Part shown: positions 47,099 through 56,655 of the stretch, piece by piece
Layout of the letters: every line of letters begins with the position of its first letter
Numbering within the stretch: position 1 is the stretch's first letter
Assembly: GCF_026183675.1 (NCBI RefSeq)
Contig: NZ_JAPIVK010000009.1
Coordinates: 80,795-144,794 of the forward strand
Length of the DNA stretch: 64,000 nt
Source of the DNA: Microbulbifer halophilus
Lineage (GTDB): Bacteria; Pseudomonadota; Gammaproteobacteria; Pseudomonadales; Cellvibrionaceae
Reading direction: 5' to 3'
Position numbers and translations under genes: made by a program
Notes under the pieces: generated by a model
Told to the model about the DNA's origin: nothing
The model's input: the letters and a program-made list of their open reading frames with translations, nothing else
Database searches by the model: none

Positions 47099-47200
47099 GG
47101 CTCTACCTGAACAAAACGCGCTCGCCGGCGGTGGCGGGCAGACATCTCGCCCGCCGCCGGTAAAGCGGGGGCGCTCAGGTAAAGCCTAGCCAAAAATTGG

Positions 47201-48040
47201 TTATTTTGTGAGCAGTGGACGCCAGTCGAACGACGAGTCACCGATAACATAAAAGAAGGGGTTCAGCAGCGAATCCTTGCTGTTGTAGCGCAGCAGCCGG
47301 AACTCTTCATCCACCACGGTACCGCCGGCGGCCTCCACCACCGCCTGGGCCGCGGCGGTATCCCACTCGCAGGTGGGGGCCAGGCGCGGGTAGAGGTCCG
47401 CGGCGCCCTCGGCCACCAGGCACAACTTCAGGGAGCTGCCCATGTTCTTGCAGGCCACCTCGCCCACGGCGGATTCGATGCGCTCCACCAATCGGTCCAC
47501 CGCGCCGGCGCCGTGGCTGCGGCTGGCCACCAGTTCCACCGGCTCACCGGCGTCGAGGCGCGGCTGCAGCGCCCGCACCCGGATCGGCGTCTCGCCGTCG
47601 GCGGTACGCTTGAAGGCAACCGCTTCGCTGTCGGCACCGCCCCTACAGCCGGCGTAGGTGATATCCAGTACCGGCACATAGACCACCCCCAGCACCGGCT
47701 CGCCGCCGTCGATCAGGGCCACATTGACGGTGAACTCGCCGTTTCGGCGGATAAATTCCTTGGTGCCGTCCAGCGGATCCACGATCCAGTAGCGCTGCCA
47801 CTGCCGGCGCTCCTCGAAAGACGGCATCTCCTGCTCTTCCGACAGCACCGGCACGCCGTCGAGCAGCTCCGCCAGTGCCGGCGCCAGGACCCTGTGCGCG
47901 GCCAGGTCGGCGGCGGTCACGGGGGAGTCGTCCGCCTTGGTGTCCACTTCCAGCTCGGCGCTGCTGTTGTATACCTCGAGAATGGCATCGCCGGCGCGGC
48001 GACAGATATCGATGGTCTGTTCCAGTAATGCTTTATCCAT
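47201..48040 (-). CDS. cysQ: 3'(2'),5'-bisphosphate nucleotidase CysQ
   Basis: 279 residues, inositol monophosphatase superfamily. It dephosphorylates PAP, the by-product of sulfate activation and carrier-protein transfer, and is Mg dependent. The metal motif DPLDGTKEF is near residue 90 with E in LSEEQE before it, and CEWDTAAAQAVVEAAGG near 225 carries the second Asp. TKADDSPVTAADL is the N-terminal family signature. It shares strand with cysK, 360 bp away, and the two could serve sulfur metabolism, though repeats fill the gap. Confidence 0.95.
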   Translation of the reverse strand: MDKALLEQTIDICRRAGDAILEVYNSSAELEVDTKADDSPVTAADLAAHRVLAPALAELLDGVPVLSEEQEMPSFEERRQWQRYWIVDPLDGTKEFIRRNGEFTVNVALIDGGEPVLGVVYVPVLDITYAGCRGGADSEAVAFKRTADGETPIRVRALQPRLDAGEPVELVASRSHGAGAVDRLVERIESAVGEVACKNMGSSLKLCLVAEGAADLYPRLAPTCEWDTAAAQAVVEAAGGTVVDEEFRLLRYNSKDSLLNPFFYVIGDSSFDWRPLLTK

Positions 48041-48100
48041 AAGTCCCCCGTTTGATTGGACCGGGCATTATACGCACTCGCCCGCGCCGGGCCACGAACG

Positions 48101-48166
48101 GTAGGAGCCTGCTTGCAGGCGAATGGAGCGGGGCCCCGTTCTTTTCGCCTGCAAGCAGGCTCCTAC
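48101..48166. repeat. GTAGGAGCCTGCTTGCAGG palindrome
   Basis: GTAGGAGCCTGCTTGCAGGC at 48101 is mirrored at 48145-48166. The inner loop carries AGCGGGGCCCCGTT. A half copy lies at 51108-51142 before hslR. This REP-like family is widespread in proteobacteria. Confidence 0.92.
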
Positions 48167-48242
48167 CGCCCACAATTCCGTAGGATGGGCACAAATCGGC
48201 AGGGACTGCCGATTTGGACGCCCAAGGCGCCCGCGAAGCGGA

Positions 48243-48407
48243 CTAGTGGTTCATGCGGTAAATTCGGTGACTCTAGCTCACAGCCACGGGTTCCAGGGCA
48301 AGGCGAAAAAGCGCAGGACTAGCAGCGCTAATTCAAGCTTTTTCAACGCAGCACTGGGGCCTGTGGCGAAGAGATAGTGTTACAGAATTTGCCGCATGGA
48401 CCACTAG
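48243..48407. repeat. 165-bp CTAG-bounded palindromic element, copy 2
   Basis: CTAGTGGTTCATGCGG and CCGCATGGACCACTAG form the ends. Interior landmarks match copy 1 at 31405-31568: CAGCCA...AAGGCGA.AAAGCGC..GA.TAGCAGCG...ATTCAAGCTTT.TCAACGCAG...TGGCGAAG...TGTTAC. The right-hand CTAG supplies the stop codon TAG of cysK on the minus strand. Confidence 0.85.
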
Positions 48408-49321
48408 GCCGGGAACAGATCGTCGATGGACAGGTAGCGCTCGCCGGTGTCGTAGCTGAACACCAGCACTTTGCTGCCGGCGGCGAAGTCGTTCTCGCGC
48501 TGTTTTACCGCCGCCAGGCTGGAACCGGAGGAGATGCCGACGAAGATCCCTTCCTTCCGCGCGCACTGGCGCACCATCTCGAAGCTGTCCTCCTCGCTGA
48601 CCTGAATGGTGCCGTCGAGTGCCCCGGTGTTGAGAATATCCGGTATAAAGCCTGCGCCGATGCCCTGCAGCCGGTGCAGTCCCTTTTCGCAGCCACTGAT
48701 CACCGCAGACTTCTCCGGCTCCACCGCGAACGTCTGCAGGCCCGGGAAGCGCTCCTTCAGCACTTCACTGCAACCGGTGATGTGACCGCCGGTGCCGACA
48801 CCGGTGATCAGGTAGTCCAGGCCCTCGGGAAAATCCTCGACGATCTCCCGCGCCGTGGTATCCCGGTGCACCTCGACATTGGCCGGGTTGCGGAACTGCT
48901 GCGGCATCCAGCTGTTGTCGTACTCCGCCAGCAGCTCCTGGGCTTTGTCTATGGCACCGCCCATTCCCTTCTCCTTGGGTGTGAGCACCAGCTCCGCGCC
49001 CATCGCCTTCATGATCTTGCGCCGCTCCGTCGACATGGATTCCGGCATCGTCAGGATCAGCCGGTAGCCCTTCACCGCCGCCACCATCGCCAGGCCGACA
49101 CCGGTATTGCCGGAAGTGGGCTCGACAATCACACCGCCGGGCACCAGCTCGCCGCTGGCCTCGGCCGCCTCGATCATCGACAGCGCGATGCGGTCCTTGA
49201 TACTGGCGCCCGGATTGAAGCGCTCCACCTTCATCCACACCTCGATTTCCGGGCGGAACAGATGGTTGATGCGGACGTGGGGTGTATTGCCGATGGTCTC
49301 GAGAATATTGGCTGCTTTCAT
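48404..49321 (-). CDS. cysK: Cysteine synthase A
   Basis: 305 residues. The PLP enzyme makes cysteine from O-acetylserine and sulfide. The lysine that holds PLP lies in [13 protein letters not shown], the phosphate/substrate loop is [13 protein letters not shown], and [10 protein letters not shown] near 175 binds the cofactor phosphate; [10 protein letters not shown] near 265 is also typical. CysK rather than CysM is favoured by the whole [14 protein letters not shown]...[10 protein letters not shown] pattern. The stop codon TAG is part of the CTAG terminus of the adjacent repeat element, so the C-terminus has been set by an insertion or lies at its edge. Confidence 0.94.
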   Translation of the reverse strand: MKAANILETIGNTPHVRINHLFRPEIEVWMKVERFNPGASIKDRIALSMIEAAEASGELVPGGVIVEPTSGNTGVGLAMVAAVKGYRLILTMPESMSTERRKIMKAMGAELVLTPKEKGMGGAIDKAQELLAEYDNSWMPQQFRNPANVEVHRDTTAREIVEDFPEGLDYLITGVGTGGHITGCSEVLKERFPGLQTFAVEPEKSAVISGCEKGLHRLQGIGAGFIPDILNTGALDGTIQVSEEDSFEMVRQCARKEGIFVGISSGSSLAAVKQRENDFAAGSKVLVFSYDTGERYLSIDDLFPA

Positions 49322-49442
49322 GTGCGATGCTCTCCCTGAGGCTCAAATTGACGTGTTGGCCGGCGGCGATTGCACCGCCACCCGCTTTGCCGAATACTGG
49401 CCCGGAGCAGACCACAAATACAACAAGAATACGAGTGAGACC

Positions 49443-50114
49443 ATGACCACAGCCGCTCCGGCCACCGGCCGCTCTTCCCGTTCCGACGCGCCTTTCCTCA
49501 TCGCTTTTGCCGCCGCTGCGATGCTCTATATGGGGCTCGACGCCACCGGCCTGGGCGGTCCCTGGATGGCCTCGCTGAAAATCCTGCCCATCGCGGTTCT
49601 GGCGCTGCTGGCCCGGCGCAGCCTGGGCGGCCCGACCCGTACCCTGGTGCTGGCCGCTCTCGGCTTCTCCGCCCTCGGCGACGTACTGCTGGCACTCGAA
49701 TTCCCCCACCAGTTCGTGTTCGGCCTGGGCGCCTTCCTGCTGGCGCAGCTGATCTACGCCGGCAACTTCCTGCGCGCCGCGGACTTCCGCTGCCGGCGCT
49801 TCTGGCTGCGCGGCGCGCCGGTACTGGCCGCCGCCTTCCTGCTGGCACAACTGCTGCTGCCGGCGGCGGGGGAGCTGGCACTGCCGGTACTCGTCTACCT
49901 GGTCACAATCGTCGCCATGACCCTGTGCGCGGCCGGCCACCGCGGCGATTCGGCGCTGTTGTTCGCCGGCGCCGTCACCTTCATGGCCTCGGACACCCTG
50001 ATCGCGCTGAACCGCTTTATCGCGCCGCTGCCGCTGGCCGGCACCGGTATCATGCTCACCTATTATGGCGCTCAACTGGCGCTGCTGTACGGCATAGGGC
50101 GCGCGCGGGCATAA
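49443..50114 (+). CDS. YhhN / TMEM86 family membrane protein (lysoplasmalogenase-like)
   Basis: 223 residues from the ATG at 49443; a longer frame from 49107 overlaps cysK. Eight hydrophobic segments are visible (FLIAFAAAAMLYMGLDATGL, KILPIAVLALLARR, LVLAALGFSALGDVLLAL, GAFLLAQLIYAGNFL, VLAAAFLLAQLLL, LPVLVYLVTIVAMTLC, LLFAGAVTFMASDTLIALN, ITLTYYGAQLALLYGI). The sGDvlL and ASDtliA motifs match the YhhN family, whose eukaryotic member TMEM86B hydrolyses lysoplasmalogens. The bacterial role is not proven. It is divergent from cysK. Confidence 0.85.
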   Translation: MTTAAPATGRSSRSDAPFLIAFAAAAMLYMGLDATGLGGPWMASLKILPIAVLALLARRSLGGPTRTLVLAALGFSALGDVLLALEFPHQFVFGLGAFLLAQLIYAGNFLRAADFRCRRFWLRGAPVLAAAFLLAQLLLPAAGELALPVLVYLVTIVAMTLCAAGHRGDSALLFAGAVTFMASDTLIALNRFIAPLPLAGTGIMLTYYGAQLALLYGIGRARA

Positions 50115-50193
50115 TACGGCGTTCACAGGGGCGGAGGACAATGGCCTGTGCTCATTTCCCTTCCCGCCCCGGAATACGAGGTAGTTTGACCCG

Positions 50194-50847
50194 ATGCTCG
50201 ACTGGCACGATATCGACACGGTGCTGCTGGATATGGACGGCACCCTGCTCGACCTGCATTACGACAACCACTTCTGGCTCACCCACCTGCCGCGCCGCTA
50301 CGCCGAAATCCGCGGTATCCCGCTGGAGCGCGCGCAGACGGAACTGGGCGCCGAGATGGACGCGCGCCGCGGCACCCTGGACTGGTACTGCCTGAACTTC
50401 TGGTCGCGGGAACTGGAACTGGACGTGGCCGCCCTCTACCGGGAGACCGCCGACCGCATCGCCCTGCGCCCGCAGAGCGAGGCCTTCCTGGACGGCCTGC
50501 GCAGGCTGGACAAGAGGGCCCTGCTGGTCACCAACGCCCACCCGGACGGCCTCGGCCACAAACTCGAGATCACCGGTATCGACCGCAGGCTGGACGGCAT
50601 CGTCACCTCCCACGAGCTGAAGCACGCCAAGGAGAGCGCCCACTTCTGGCCGGCGCTGCGCGAGCATACCGGCTTCGACCCGGCGCGCACCCTGTTCGTC
50701 GACGACAACGAGAGCGTGCTGGCCGCCGCCCGCAACTACGGCATCGCCCACCTGCTGTGCATACGCCAGCCGGACAGCCGCGGGCCCATGCGGGATATCA
50801 CCGAGTTTCCGGCGATTCACCGGTTTGATGAGATTATGGCGATCTGA
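50194..50847 (+). CDS. yrfG: GMP/IMP nucleotidase YrfG, HAD family
   Basis: 217 residues. The HAD motifs are in order: VLLDMDGTLLDL with the nucleophile Asp, LLVTNA for motif II, the lysine in HELKHAKESAHFW and VDDNES with the acidic pair. The cap domain at about residues 20-95 contains HFWLTHLPRRYAEIRG. It hydrolyses purine mononucleotides. It precedes hslR, as in E. coli. It probably belongs to the same transcription block as the YhhN gene, 79 bp upstream. Confidence 0.9.
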   Translation: MLDWHDIDTVLLDMDGTLLDLHYDNHFWLTHLPRRYAEIRGIPLERAQTELGAEMDARRGTLDWYCLNFWSRELELDVAALYRETADRIALRPQSEAFLDGLRRLDKRALLVTNAHPDGLGHKLEITGIDRRLDGIVTSHELKHAKESAHFWPALREHTGFDPARTLFVDDNESVLAAARNYGIAHLLCIRQPDSRGPMRDITEFPAIHRFDEIMAI

Positions 50848-50941
50848 ATTGGAGACTCGGGTAGGGTGCGCCGTGCGCACCGACCGATCAACGGTGCGAC
50901 ACTCGAAAAAGAATACCCAGGTCAGAAGCAAAGGCCCTGAT

Positions 50942-51071
50942 GCCGGGGGAGGTTTGCGGGACTGTCTGCGAGAGGGGCCGAAGGCGCCGTGAATACCTGG
51001 AGCGGCCGGGACACCTCGCAGACAAGCCTACAGGGACGTATTCACGGCGTGTCCCGCAAACCTCCCCCGGC
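50942..51071. repeat. Nested palindromic element upstream of hslR
   Basis: GCCGGGGGAGGTTTGCGGGAC at the left and its exact complement at the right (GTCCCGCAAACCTCCCCCGGC) bound 130 bp. Inside, CTGTCTGCGAG pairs with CTCGCAGACA and GCGCCGTGAATAC pairs with GTATTCACGGCG. The nesting would give one long branched hairpin. There is no coding content. Confidence 0.9.
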
Positions 51072-51163
51072 AGCAGGGCCGCCACTGACTCTTCTTACTG
51101 GCAAGTGGGAGCTCCTGTTCGCCTGCAAGCAGGCTCCTACAGCAGACAAAGACCGACATCCGA

Positions 51164-51541
51164 ATGGAAAAAGTACGTATCGACAAATGGCTCTGGGCCG
51201 CCCGCTTCTTCAAGACCCGCAGTCTGGCCAAGCGGGCCATCGAGGGCGGCAAGGTGCACGCCGACGGCCAGCGGGTCAAAGCCAGCAGGGAGATCGGCAC
51301 CGGTATCACCCTGACCGTGCGCCAGGGCTGGGACCGGATGGAGGTGGAGGTACTGGCGCTGTCCGACCAGCGCCGCGGCGCCGATATCGCCCGCACCCTC
51401 TATCGCGAAACCGAAGCCAGCGCCGCCGGGCGGGAACAGGCCCGCGCCGAGCGCAGGGCCAGTAACGCCGGTATCCGCAGCGAGCGCCCCAACAAGAAAC
51501 AGCGCCGCCAGATACACCGCTTCCTGCGCGAACAGGAATAA
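51164..51541 (+). CDS. hslR: Heat-shock protein 15, S4-domain RNA-binding protein
   Basis: 125 residues. EKVRIDKWLWAARFFKTRSLAKRAIEGGKVHADGQRVKASREIG is the S4 domain with its RNA-binding arginines. The C-terminal half is basic and ends PNKKQRRQIHRFLREQE. E. coli Hsp15 binds free 50S subunits carrying a nascent chain. The upstream gene yrfG and later hslO belong to the same conserved neighbourhood. Confidence 0.94.
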   Translation: MEKVRIDKWLWAARFFKTRSLAKRAIEGGKVHADGQRVKASREIGTGITLTVRQGWDRMEVEVLALSDQRRGADIARTLYRETEASAAGREQARAERRASNAGIRSERPNKKQRRQIHRFLREQE

Positions 51542-51614
51542 CACAGGGGAACCGCCCGCCACCGCCCGCGCGCCTGCTAAACTGGCAAGCCCATCAATAA
51601 CGACGCCGCAAATC

Positions 51615-53135
51615 ATGATGAAACGACTCCTGGCCCTCACGCTGCTGCTCTTCGCCGTCACCCAGGCAGCCAGTGCCGACAGCGAACACGAACAGCTCAA
51701 GCGCTCCATCATCAAGATCTACACCACCGCCGCCGCGCCGGACTACTTCAACCCCTGGGCACTGCTGAATGCCCAGCAACTGTCCGGCTCCGGCGCGGTG
51801 ATTGGCGGCGAGCGAATACTCACCAACGCCCACGTGGTCGCCAACGGCAGCTTTATCCAGGTACAGCGCCACGGCGACCCGCGCAAATTCCGCGCCCGGG
51901 TCGAATTCGTCTCCCACGACGCCGACCTAGCCCTGCTCAAGGTGGAGGGCGAAAGCTTCTTCGACAGCACCCGCCCGCTGAAATTGGGCGAGCTGCCGGA
52001 GCTGCAGCAGGAGGTCAGCGTCTACGGCTACCCCATCGGCGGCAAATCCCTGTCCATCACCCGCGGGGTACTGTCCCGGGTGGAGCACCAGTACTACGCC
52101 CACGCCGAGAGCTATCTGATGGCCGGCCAGATCGACGCCGCCATCAACCCCGGCAACAGCGGCGGCCCGGTGATCTCCGACGGCCGCGTCGTCGGCGTGG
52201 CCATGCAGACCAACCACAGCCGCGGCGCCGAGAACCTGGGCTACTTCGTGCCGCCGAGCGTGATCGAACACGTGCTGGAAGACGCCGAGGACGGCGTGCA
52301 CCAGGGCTTCCCGGAATTCGGCGTCCTCACCCAGAGCATGGAGAGCCCGGCAATGCAACGCGACGCCGGCCTCAGTGAGGGGCAGGAAGGGGCGCTGGTG
52401 GTCAAGGTCTTCAGCGGTTCCGCCGCCGCCCGGGTGCTGCGCCCCGGCGACGTGCTGCTGGAAGTGGACGGCTTCCCCGTCGCCGCCGACCGCACCGTCG
52501 AGTGGCGCGAAAACCAGCGCACCAACTACCACTACGCCGTGGACCGCTACCACGTCGGCGACCGCCTGCCAATACGCTTCTCCCGCGACGGCGAAGTACA
52601 GACAGCGGAAGTCACACTGGGTGAAGCACCGTCATCGCGCTCGCTGGTGGTGGGTGAAAAATACGACCAGCGCCCCCGCTACTACATCTACGGCGGCGTG
52701 GTGTTCGTGCCACTGAACATGAACCTGATCAAGCGCTGGGGCAAGAACTGGCACTCCAAGGCCCCCACCGAATACCTCAATGCCCGCAACCAGTGGGGCG
52801 ACGAGGACCGTCGCGAGCTGGTGGTGGCCCTGAAAGTGCTGCCCTCCGGCGTCAACCTCGGCTACCACGACTGGAAGAACTGGATCATCCACTCGGTGAA
52901 CGGCCGCGAGGTAGCGGATTTCGCCCAGTTCGCCCGGCTGATGGAGAGCAACGAAGAATCCTTTGTGGAGCTGCGGGACGACTCCGGCTATCGTATGGTG
53001 CTGGATGCAGCCGCGGCCGCCGAACAGCAGCCGCTGATCCTGCAGACCTACCATATTCCCAGCCGCCATTCCCCCGGCCTGTTCAGCACCCTGGCGCGGG
53101 AAGACGGCAGCGGGGGATCCGTAGCCAGTGACTGA
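51615..53135 (+). CDS. Deg-type serine protease with two PDZ-like domains
   Basis: 506 residues. A signal peptide (LALTLLLFAVTQAASA) precedes the trypsin-like domain: His in TNAHVV (near 75), Asp in HDADLALL (near 108) and Ser in AAINPGNSGGPV (near 187). A PDZ domain follows at about 255-340 (GALVVKVFSGSAAARVLRPGDVLLEVDG). The last 170 residues (RPRYYIYGGVVFVPLN, AYLNARN-like EYLNARNQWGDEDRRELVVALKVLPS) resemble the second PDZ of Deg9-type enzymes. It should act in the periplasm as a quality-control protease. Confidence 0.88.
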   Translation: MMKRLLALTLLLFAVTQAASADSEHEQLKRSIIKIYTTAAAPDYFNPWALLNAQQLSGSGAVIGGERILTNAHVVANGSFIQVQRHGDPRKFRARVEFVSHDADLALLKVEGESFFDSTRPLKLGELPELQQEVSVYGYPIGGKSLSITRGVLSRVEHQYYAHAESYLMAGQIDAAINPGNSGGPVISDGRVVGVAMQTNHSRGAENLGYFVPPSVIEHVLEDAEDGVHQGFPEFGVLTQSMESPAMQRDAGLSEGQEGALVVKVFSGSAAARVLRPGDVLLEVDGFPVAADRTVEWRENQRTNYHYAVDRYHVGDRLPIRFSRDGEVQTAEVTLGEAPSSRSLVVGEKYDQRPRYYIYGGVVFVPLNMNLIKRWGKNWHSKAPTEYLNARNQWGDEDRRELVVALKVLPSGVNLGYHDWKNWIIHSVNGREVADFAQFARLMESNEESFVELRDDSGYRMVLDAAAAAEQQPLILQTYHIPSRHSPGLFSTLAREDGSGGSVASD

Positions 53136-53161
53136 AGGGTACCGGGGGAAGGGAAAGACCG

Positions 53162-53596
53162 ATGATAAAAACAGGGATCTGCACACTTGCAATCGCGCTG
53201 GCCGCCGCAGCTAGCGCCGACGAGCTCTACCGCTGGGTCGACGAGGACGGCAAGGTCCACTTCGGCGACCGGCCGCCGATGCAGGCCGAGGCGGACAACA
53301 TCGGCGACGAACTGCAACCGATCAACGCCGCCGACGCCACCAGGGCCCGCAAGGCCACCCAGCGCGGCCAGCGGGACGACCTGCAAAAGAACTACGAGAG
53401 CCGCAAACAGCGCAAGCAGAGACAGCGGCAACAACAGATGGCACGCGCCTGCCAGAAGGCTCGCAAAAGGCTGCGCGCACTGCAGGGCAGGGTGGCGTTT
53501 GTCGACGAAAACGGCAAAGAAATCAAAACGACCGAACGGGAGCGCCAGCGCATGGCGGAAAAACTCCAGCGCGAGATCCGCCGCGTGTGCCGCTGA
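53162..53596 (+). CDS. DUF4124 domain protein
   Basis: 144 residues. A signal peptide (TGICTLAIALAAAASA-DE) leads to the DUF4124 hallmark ELYRWVDEDGKVHFGDRPP. The remainder is highly charged and helical (RKQRKQRQRQQQMARACQKARKRLRAL), with two Cys near the end. DUF4124 proteins are exported and of unknown role. It starts 26 bp after the protease gene, suggesting co-transcription. Confidence 0.85.
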   Translation: MIKTGICTLAIALAAAASADELYRWVDEDGKVHFGDRPPMQAEADNIGDELQPINAADATRARKATQRGQRDDLQKNYESRKQRKQRQRQQQMARACQKARKRLRALQGRVAFVDENGKEIKTTERERQRMAEKLQREIRRVCR

Positions 53597-53670
53597 AAAA
53601 CCACCGGGCTCCCCGGCCCTTTTTGTTGGACTTCGCGGATCGATGCGTAGCACGGGAGCCCAACACTGAG

Positions 53671-53720
53671 CTCCCCTCTCCCACCGGGAGAGGGGCTGGG
53701 GGAGAGGGGACCGAAGAGCC
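53671..53720. repeat. CTCTCCC/GGGAGAG palindrome
   Basis: CTCCCCTCTCCC pairs with GGGAGAGGGG, followed by CTGGGGGAGAGGGGA. It lies in the 220-bp gap between the DUF4124 gene and the convergent hslO gene and could end transcription from either side. Confidence 0.8.
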
Positions 53721-53816
53721 CCGAGGCCTCCCCTGCCCCCGAACCGCAGGCTGCGCCGTGCGCACCGCTGACCCAGGCGGTACCCCACCTGAGCCCCGAA
53801 TCCCAGATCCCGAAAT

Positions 53817-54695
53817 TCAGTGCAACGTAGGCGGCGGGGCGTTGAAGAGGTTTTCGATATCCGCCCGGTCGAAGCGGTAGTGGGTATTGCAGAATTGGCA
53901 GTCGGCGCTGATCTCGCCGCCCTGCTGTTCCAGTAACTGGTAGACTTCCTCGGCGCCGAGGGAAACCAGCGCGCGGGCGCTGCGCTCGCGGGAGCAGCTG
54001 CACCGGAAGCGGATATTGGCGGTGCCGAGTGCCGCGGGCTTCATCTCGTGGAACAGGCGGTGCATCAGCTGGTCGTGGGGCAGTTGGTGCAATTCCTCGG
54101 CGGTGACGGTTTCCGCCAGGTACTGGGCGGTCTCCCAGCCGTCGCGGTTTTCCTCCTCGGAGGTGGCGTTGTTGCCGGGCAACACCTGCAGCATGATGCC
54201 GCCGACGGTGTCGGGGCTGGATTCGATCCAGAAGCGCGTCGCCAGTTGCTCCGACTGGGTAAAGTAGTCCTCCAGGCACCCGGCCAGGGTCTCCTTTTCC
54301 AGCGGTACTATGCCCTGATAGCGCTCGCCGTCGCGGGGCTCGATGGTGATGGCGAGGGTGCCGCGCTTGCCGATCAGTTGCGACAGGCTGGCGTCGCCGT
54401 CTACCTGAGCACCCTCGGCGATGCGGGCGATACCGCGCAGATCGCTCTGGTGGGTGCACTCGGCCATGATCAGCGGTACATCCCCCTCGCCGCGGGCCTG
54501 CAGGGCCAGCAGCCCCTCGAACTTGAGGGTAGTGGAGAGCAGGCAGGCAGCGGCGAGGAATTCCCCCAGCAACTGGTCCACCGGTTGCGGCAGGCGGTTG
54601 TTCTCCAGCACCTCGCGGTAGGAGTCGGTGAGGGTCACCATCTGCCCGCGGATATCGTGTTGGGAAAAGATAAAGCGTTCCAATTGATCGGACAT
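53817..54695 (-). CDS. hslO: Redox-regulated chaperonin Hsp33
   Basis: 292 residues. The C-terminal zinc-binding Cys quartet is intact: RCSCSRERS near 235 and CQFCNTHY near 268. Oxidation forms disulfides and unlocks chaperone activity. The N-terminal domain shows FSQHDIRGQMVTL, LLSTTLKFEG and LQARGEGDVPLIMAEC, and the linker TVTAEELHQLPHDQLMHRLFHE is typical. In E. coli hslR and hslO are adjacent in one operon; here a protease and DUF4124 gene intervene and hslO is inverted. It is divergent from pckA. Confidence 0.95.
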   Translation of the reverse strand: MSDQLERFIFSQHDIRGQMVTLTDSYREVLENNRLPQPVDQLLGEFLAAACLLSTTLKFEGLLALQARGEGDVPLIMAECTHQSDLRGIARIAEGAQVDGDASLSQLIGKRGTLAITIEPRDGERYQGIVPLEKETLAGCLEDYFTQSEQLATRFWIESSPDTVGGIMLQVLPGNNATSEEENRDGWETAQYLAETVTAEELHQLPHDQLMHRLFHEMKPAALGTANIRFRCSCSRERSARALVSLGAEEVYQLLEQQGGEISADCQFCNTHYRFDRADIENLFNAPPPTLH

Positions 54696-55055
54696 AGGGC
54701 CTTCGCCTCGGTCAAAACCGCGGGATTTTAGAGGTGGATGCCCTTAAATGGTAGCCGCGGCAATAGATGGCGCGCCGCAGGCGGCGTGGCGCAGGCTGGA
54801 GTTCACGGAACTCGCTCCAATCTGCCCTCCCACCATTCACTCAGTTTATTTTTAGAAGACCAGCAATAACCCAAGAAAATCAAGCAGCGCAAATTTTTCC
54901 AAGACAGCGCTGTCAACGCGCAGGAAACAGCCAATCTTTCTACCCGCCCAAATTGAAGTTTGCCATAATGCGCCCCCGAACATGCCCGGTCGCCGTTTTC
55001 AGCGGCGACCCCTACTATTTGCAGTATCAATACAACTTTTACGGGTAATCGACGA
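54696..55055. other. Intergenic region between hslO and pckA
   Basis: This 360-bp gap holds the promoters of two divergent genes. Next to hslO it is GC-rich with a GGCGCGCCGCAGGCGGCGTGGCGC palindrome-like stretch near 54768-54792 (given in parts, arms GGCGCGCC and GGCGTGGCGC). From 54840 to 55020 it is AT-rich. CATAAT at about 54963 is a possible -10 element of pckA but has no good -35 match. No gene was seen. Confidence 0.4.
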
Positions 55056-56615
55056 ATGGCACAGATCGACGATACGGCGCAGGTGCTGAAAAACCTGGCG
55101 CCGGCGCAGCTGGTGGAAGAAGCGCTCAAACGCGGCGAGGGCAAGCTGTCCGACACCGGTGCACTGGTGACCGAGACCGGCGCGCGCACCGGCCGCTCGC
55201 CGGCGGACCGCTTTGTAGTGGAGGAGGCCTCCAGCAGCGACAGCATCGACTGGGGCAGCGTCAACCGCGCCTTCCCGCAGGAGAAGTTCGATGCGCTGTG
55301 GAACCGCGTCGAGGAGTTCGTCGCCGCCTCCGATACCTTCGTCCAGCAGTTGCACGTGGGCCAGCACGAGGGCTACTACCTGCCGGTGGTGGTCACCGCA
55401 CAGACCGCCTGGCACAGCCTCTTCGCCCGCAACATGTTTATCCGTCCGGACAAGTACAACCCCAAAGACAAAAAGGAGTGGCGCATCCTGCACGCGCCGG
55501 ACTTTGCCTGCGAACCGGAACGCGACGGCACTAACTCCGAGGGCTGCGTGGTCATCAACTTCGCCAGCCGCAAGGTATTGCTGGCGGGTATGCGCTATGC
55601 CGGCGAGATGAAAAAGGCCATGTTCTCGGTACAGAATTTCCTGCTGCCGGAGAAAGACGTAATGCCGATGCACTGCGCTTCCAACGTGGGCAAGGACGGC
55701 GATGTGTGCCTGTTCTTCGGCCTGTCCGGCACCGGCAAGACCACCCTGTCTGCCGACCCGGAGCGCTACCTGATCGGCGACGACGAGCACGGCTGGGCCA
55801 AAGGCGGTGTGTTCAATATCGAGGGCGGCTGCTACGCCAAGACCATCGACCTCAGCAAAGAGAACGAACCGGTCATCTGGGATGCCATCCGCTTCGGCGC
55901 CATCGTCGAGAATGTGGTCACCGACGAGAAGGGCACCCCCGACTACCACGACACCAGCCTGAGCGAGAACGGCCGCTGCTCCTATCCGCTGGAACATGTG
56001 GTCATGCGCCAGCCCGGCAACCAGGCGGGCGAACCGAAGAACGTGATCTTCCTGACCTGCGACGTCTCCGGCGTACTGCCGCCGGTGTCCGTCCTGTCCA
56101 AGGAGGCCGCCGCCTACCACTTCCTGTCCGGCTACACCGCCCGCGTGGGCTCCACCGAGCTGGGCGCGGAAGCCGGCATTCACCCGACCTTCTCCACCTG
56201 CTTCGGCGCGCCCTTCATGCCGCGCGCACCGCGCGAGTACGCCGACCTGCTGATGAAGCGCATCGAGGATTTCGGCTCCCGGGTCTACCTGGTCAACACC
56301 GGCTGGACCGGCGGCTCCGGCGGCGCTTCCGAGAACCCGGGCAAACGCTTCCCCATTCCGGTGACCCGCGCCGTGGTGGCCGCCATCCAGAGCGGCGCGC
56401 TGGAAGACAGCGAAACCGAGCACCTGGATATCCTCAACCTGGATATCCCGCTGGAGGTGCCCGGCGTCGACAGGGCCTACCTGAACCCGCGCCGGGCCTG
56501 GGCGGATCAGGGCGCTTACGATGAACAGGCCGGCAAGCTGGCCAGGCTGTTCGCCGAAAACATCGAGAAGTTCCAGGTGGGCGAAGACGTCAGGGCCGCG
56601 GGGCCCTGGACCTAG
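55056..56615 (+). CDS. pckA: Phosphoenolpyruvate carboxykinase (ATP)
   Basis: 519 residues. The enzyme decarboxylates and phosphorylates oxaloacetate to PEP in gluconeogenesis. [13 protein letters not shown] is at the N-terminus; [29 protein letters not shown] holds the ATP loop and Mn ligands; [18 protein letters not shown] and the C-terminal [10 protein letters not shown] complete the pattern. With pyk at 10427, the window contains both enzymes that handle PEP/pyruvate. It is divergent from hslO, as in many gammaproteobacteria. Confidence 0.97.
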   Translation: MAQIDDTAQVLKNLAPAQLVEEALKRGEGKLSDTGALVTETGARTGRSPADRFVVEEASSSDSIDWGSVNRAFPQEKFDALWNRVEEFVAASDTFVQQLHVGQHEGYYLPVVVTAQTAWHSLFARNMFIRPDKYNPKDKKEWRILHAPDFACEPERDGTNSEGCVVINFASRKVLLAGMRYAGEMKKAMFSVQNFLLPEKDVMPMHCASNVGKDGDVCLFFGLSGTGKTTLSADPERYLIGDDEHGWAKGGVFNIEGGCYAKTIDLSKENEPVIWDAIRFGAIVENVVTDEKGTPDYHDTSLSENGRCSYPLEHVVMRQPGNQAGEPKNVIFLTCDVSGVLPPVSVLSKEAAAYHFLSGYTARVGSTELGAEAGIHPTFSTCFGAPFMPRAPREYADLLMKRIEDFGSRVYLVNTGWTGGSGGASENPGKRFPIPVTRAVVAAIQSGALEDSETEHLDILNLDIPLEVPGVDRAYLNPRRAWADQGAYDEQAGKLARLFAENIEKFQVGEDVRAAGPWT

Positions 56616-56655
56616 CCCCTTTGTAGAACTTCGCGGCACCGAAGCTCAACGCAAA

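Noticed and set aside
54999..56639. 546-residue open frame antisense to pckA
   Set aside because: Shadow of pckA: the plus frame has full PEP carboxykinase motifs.
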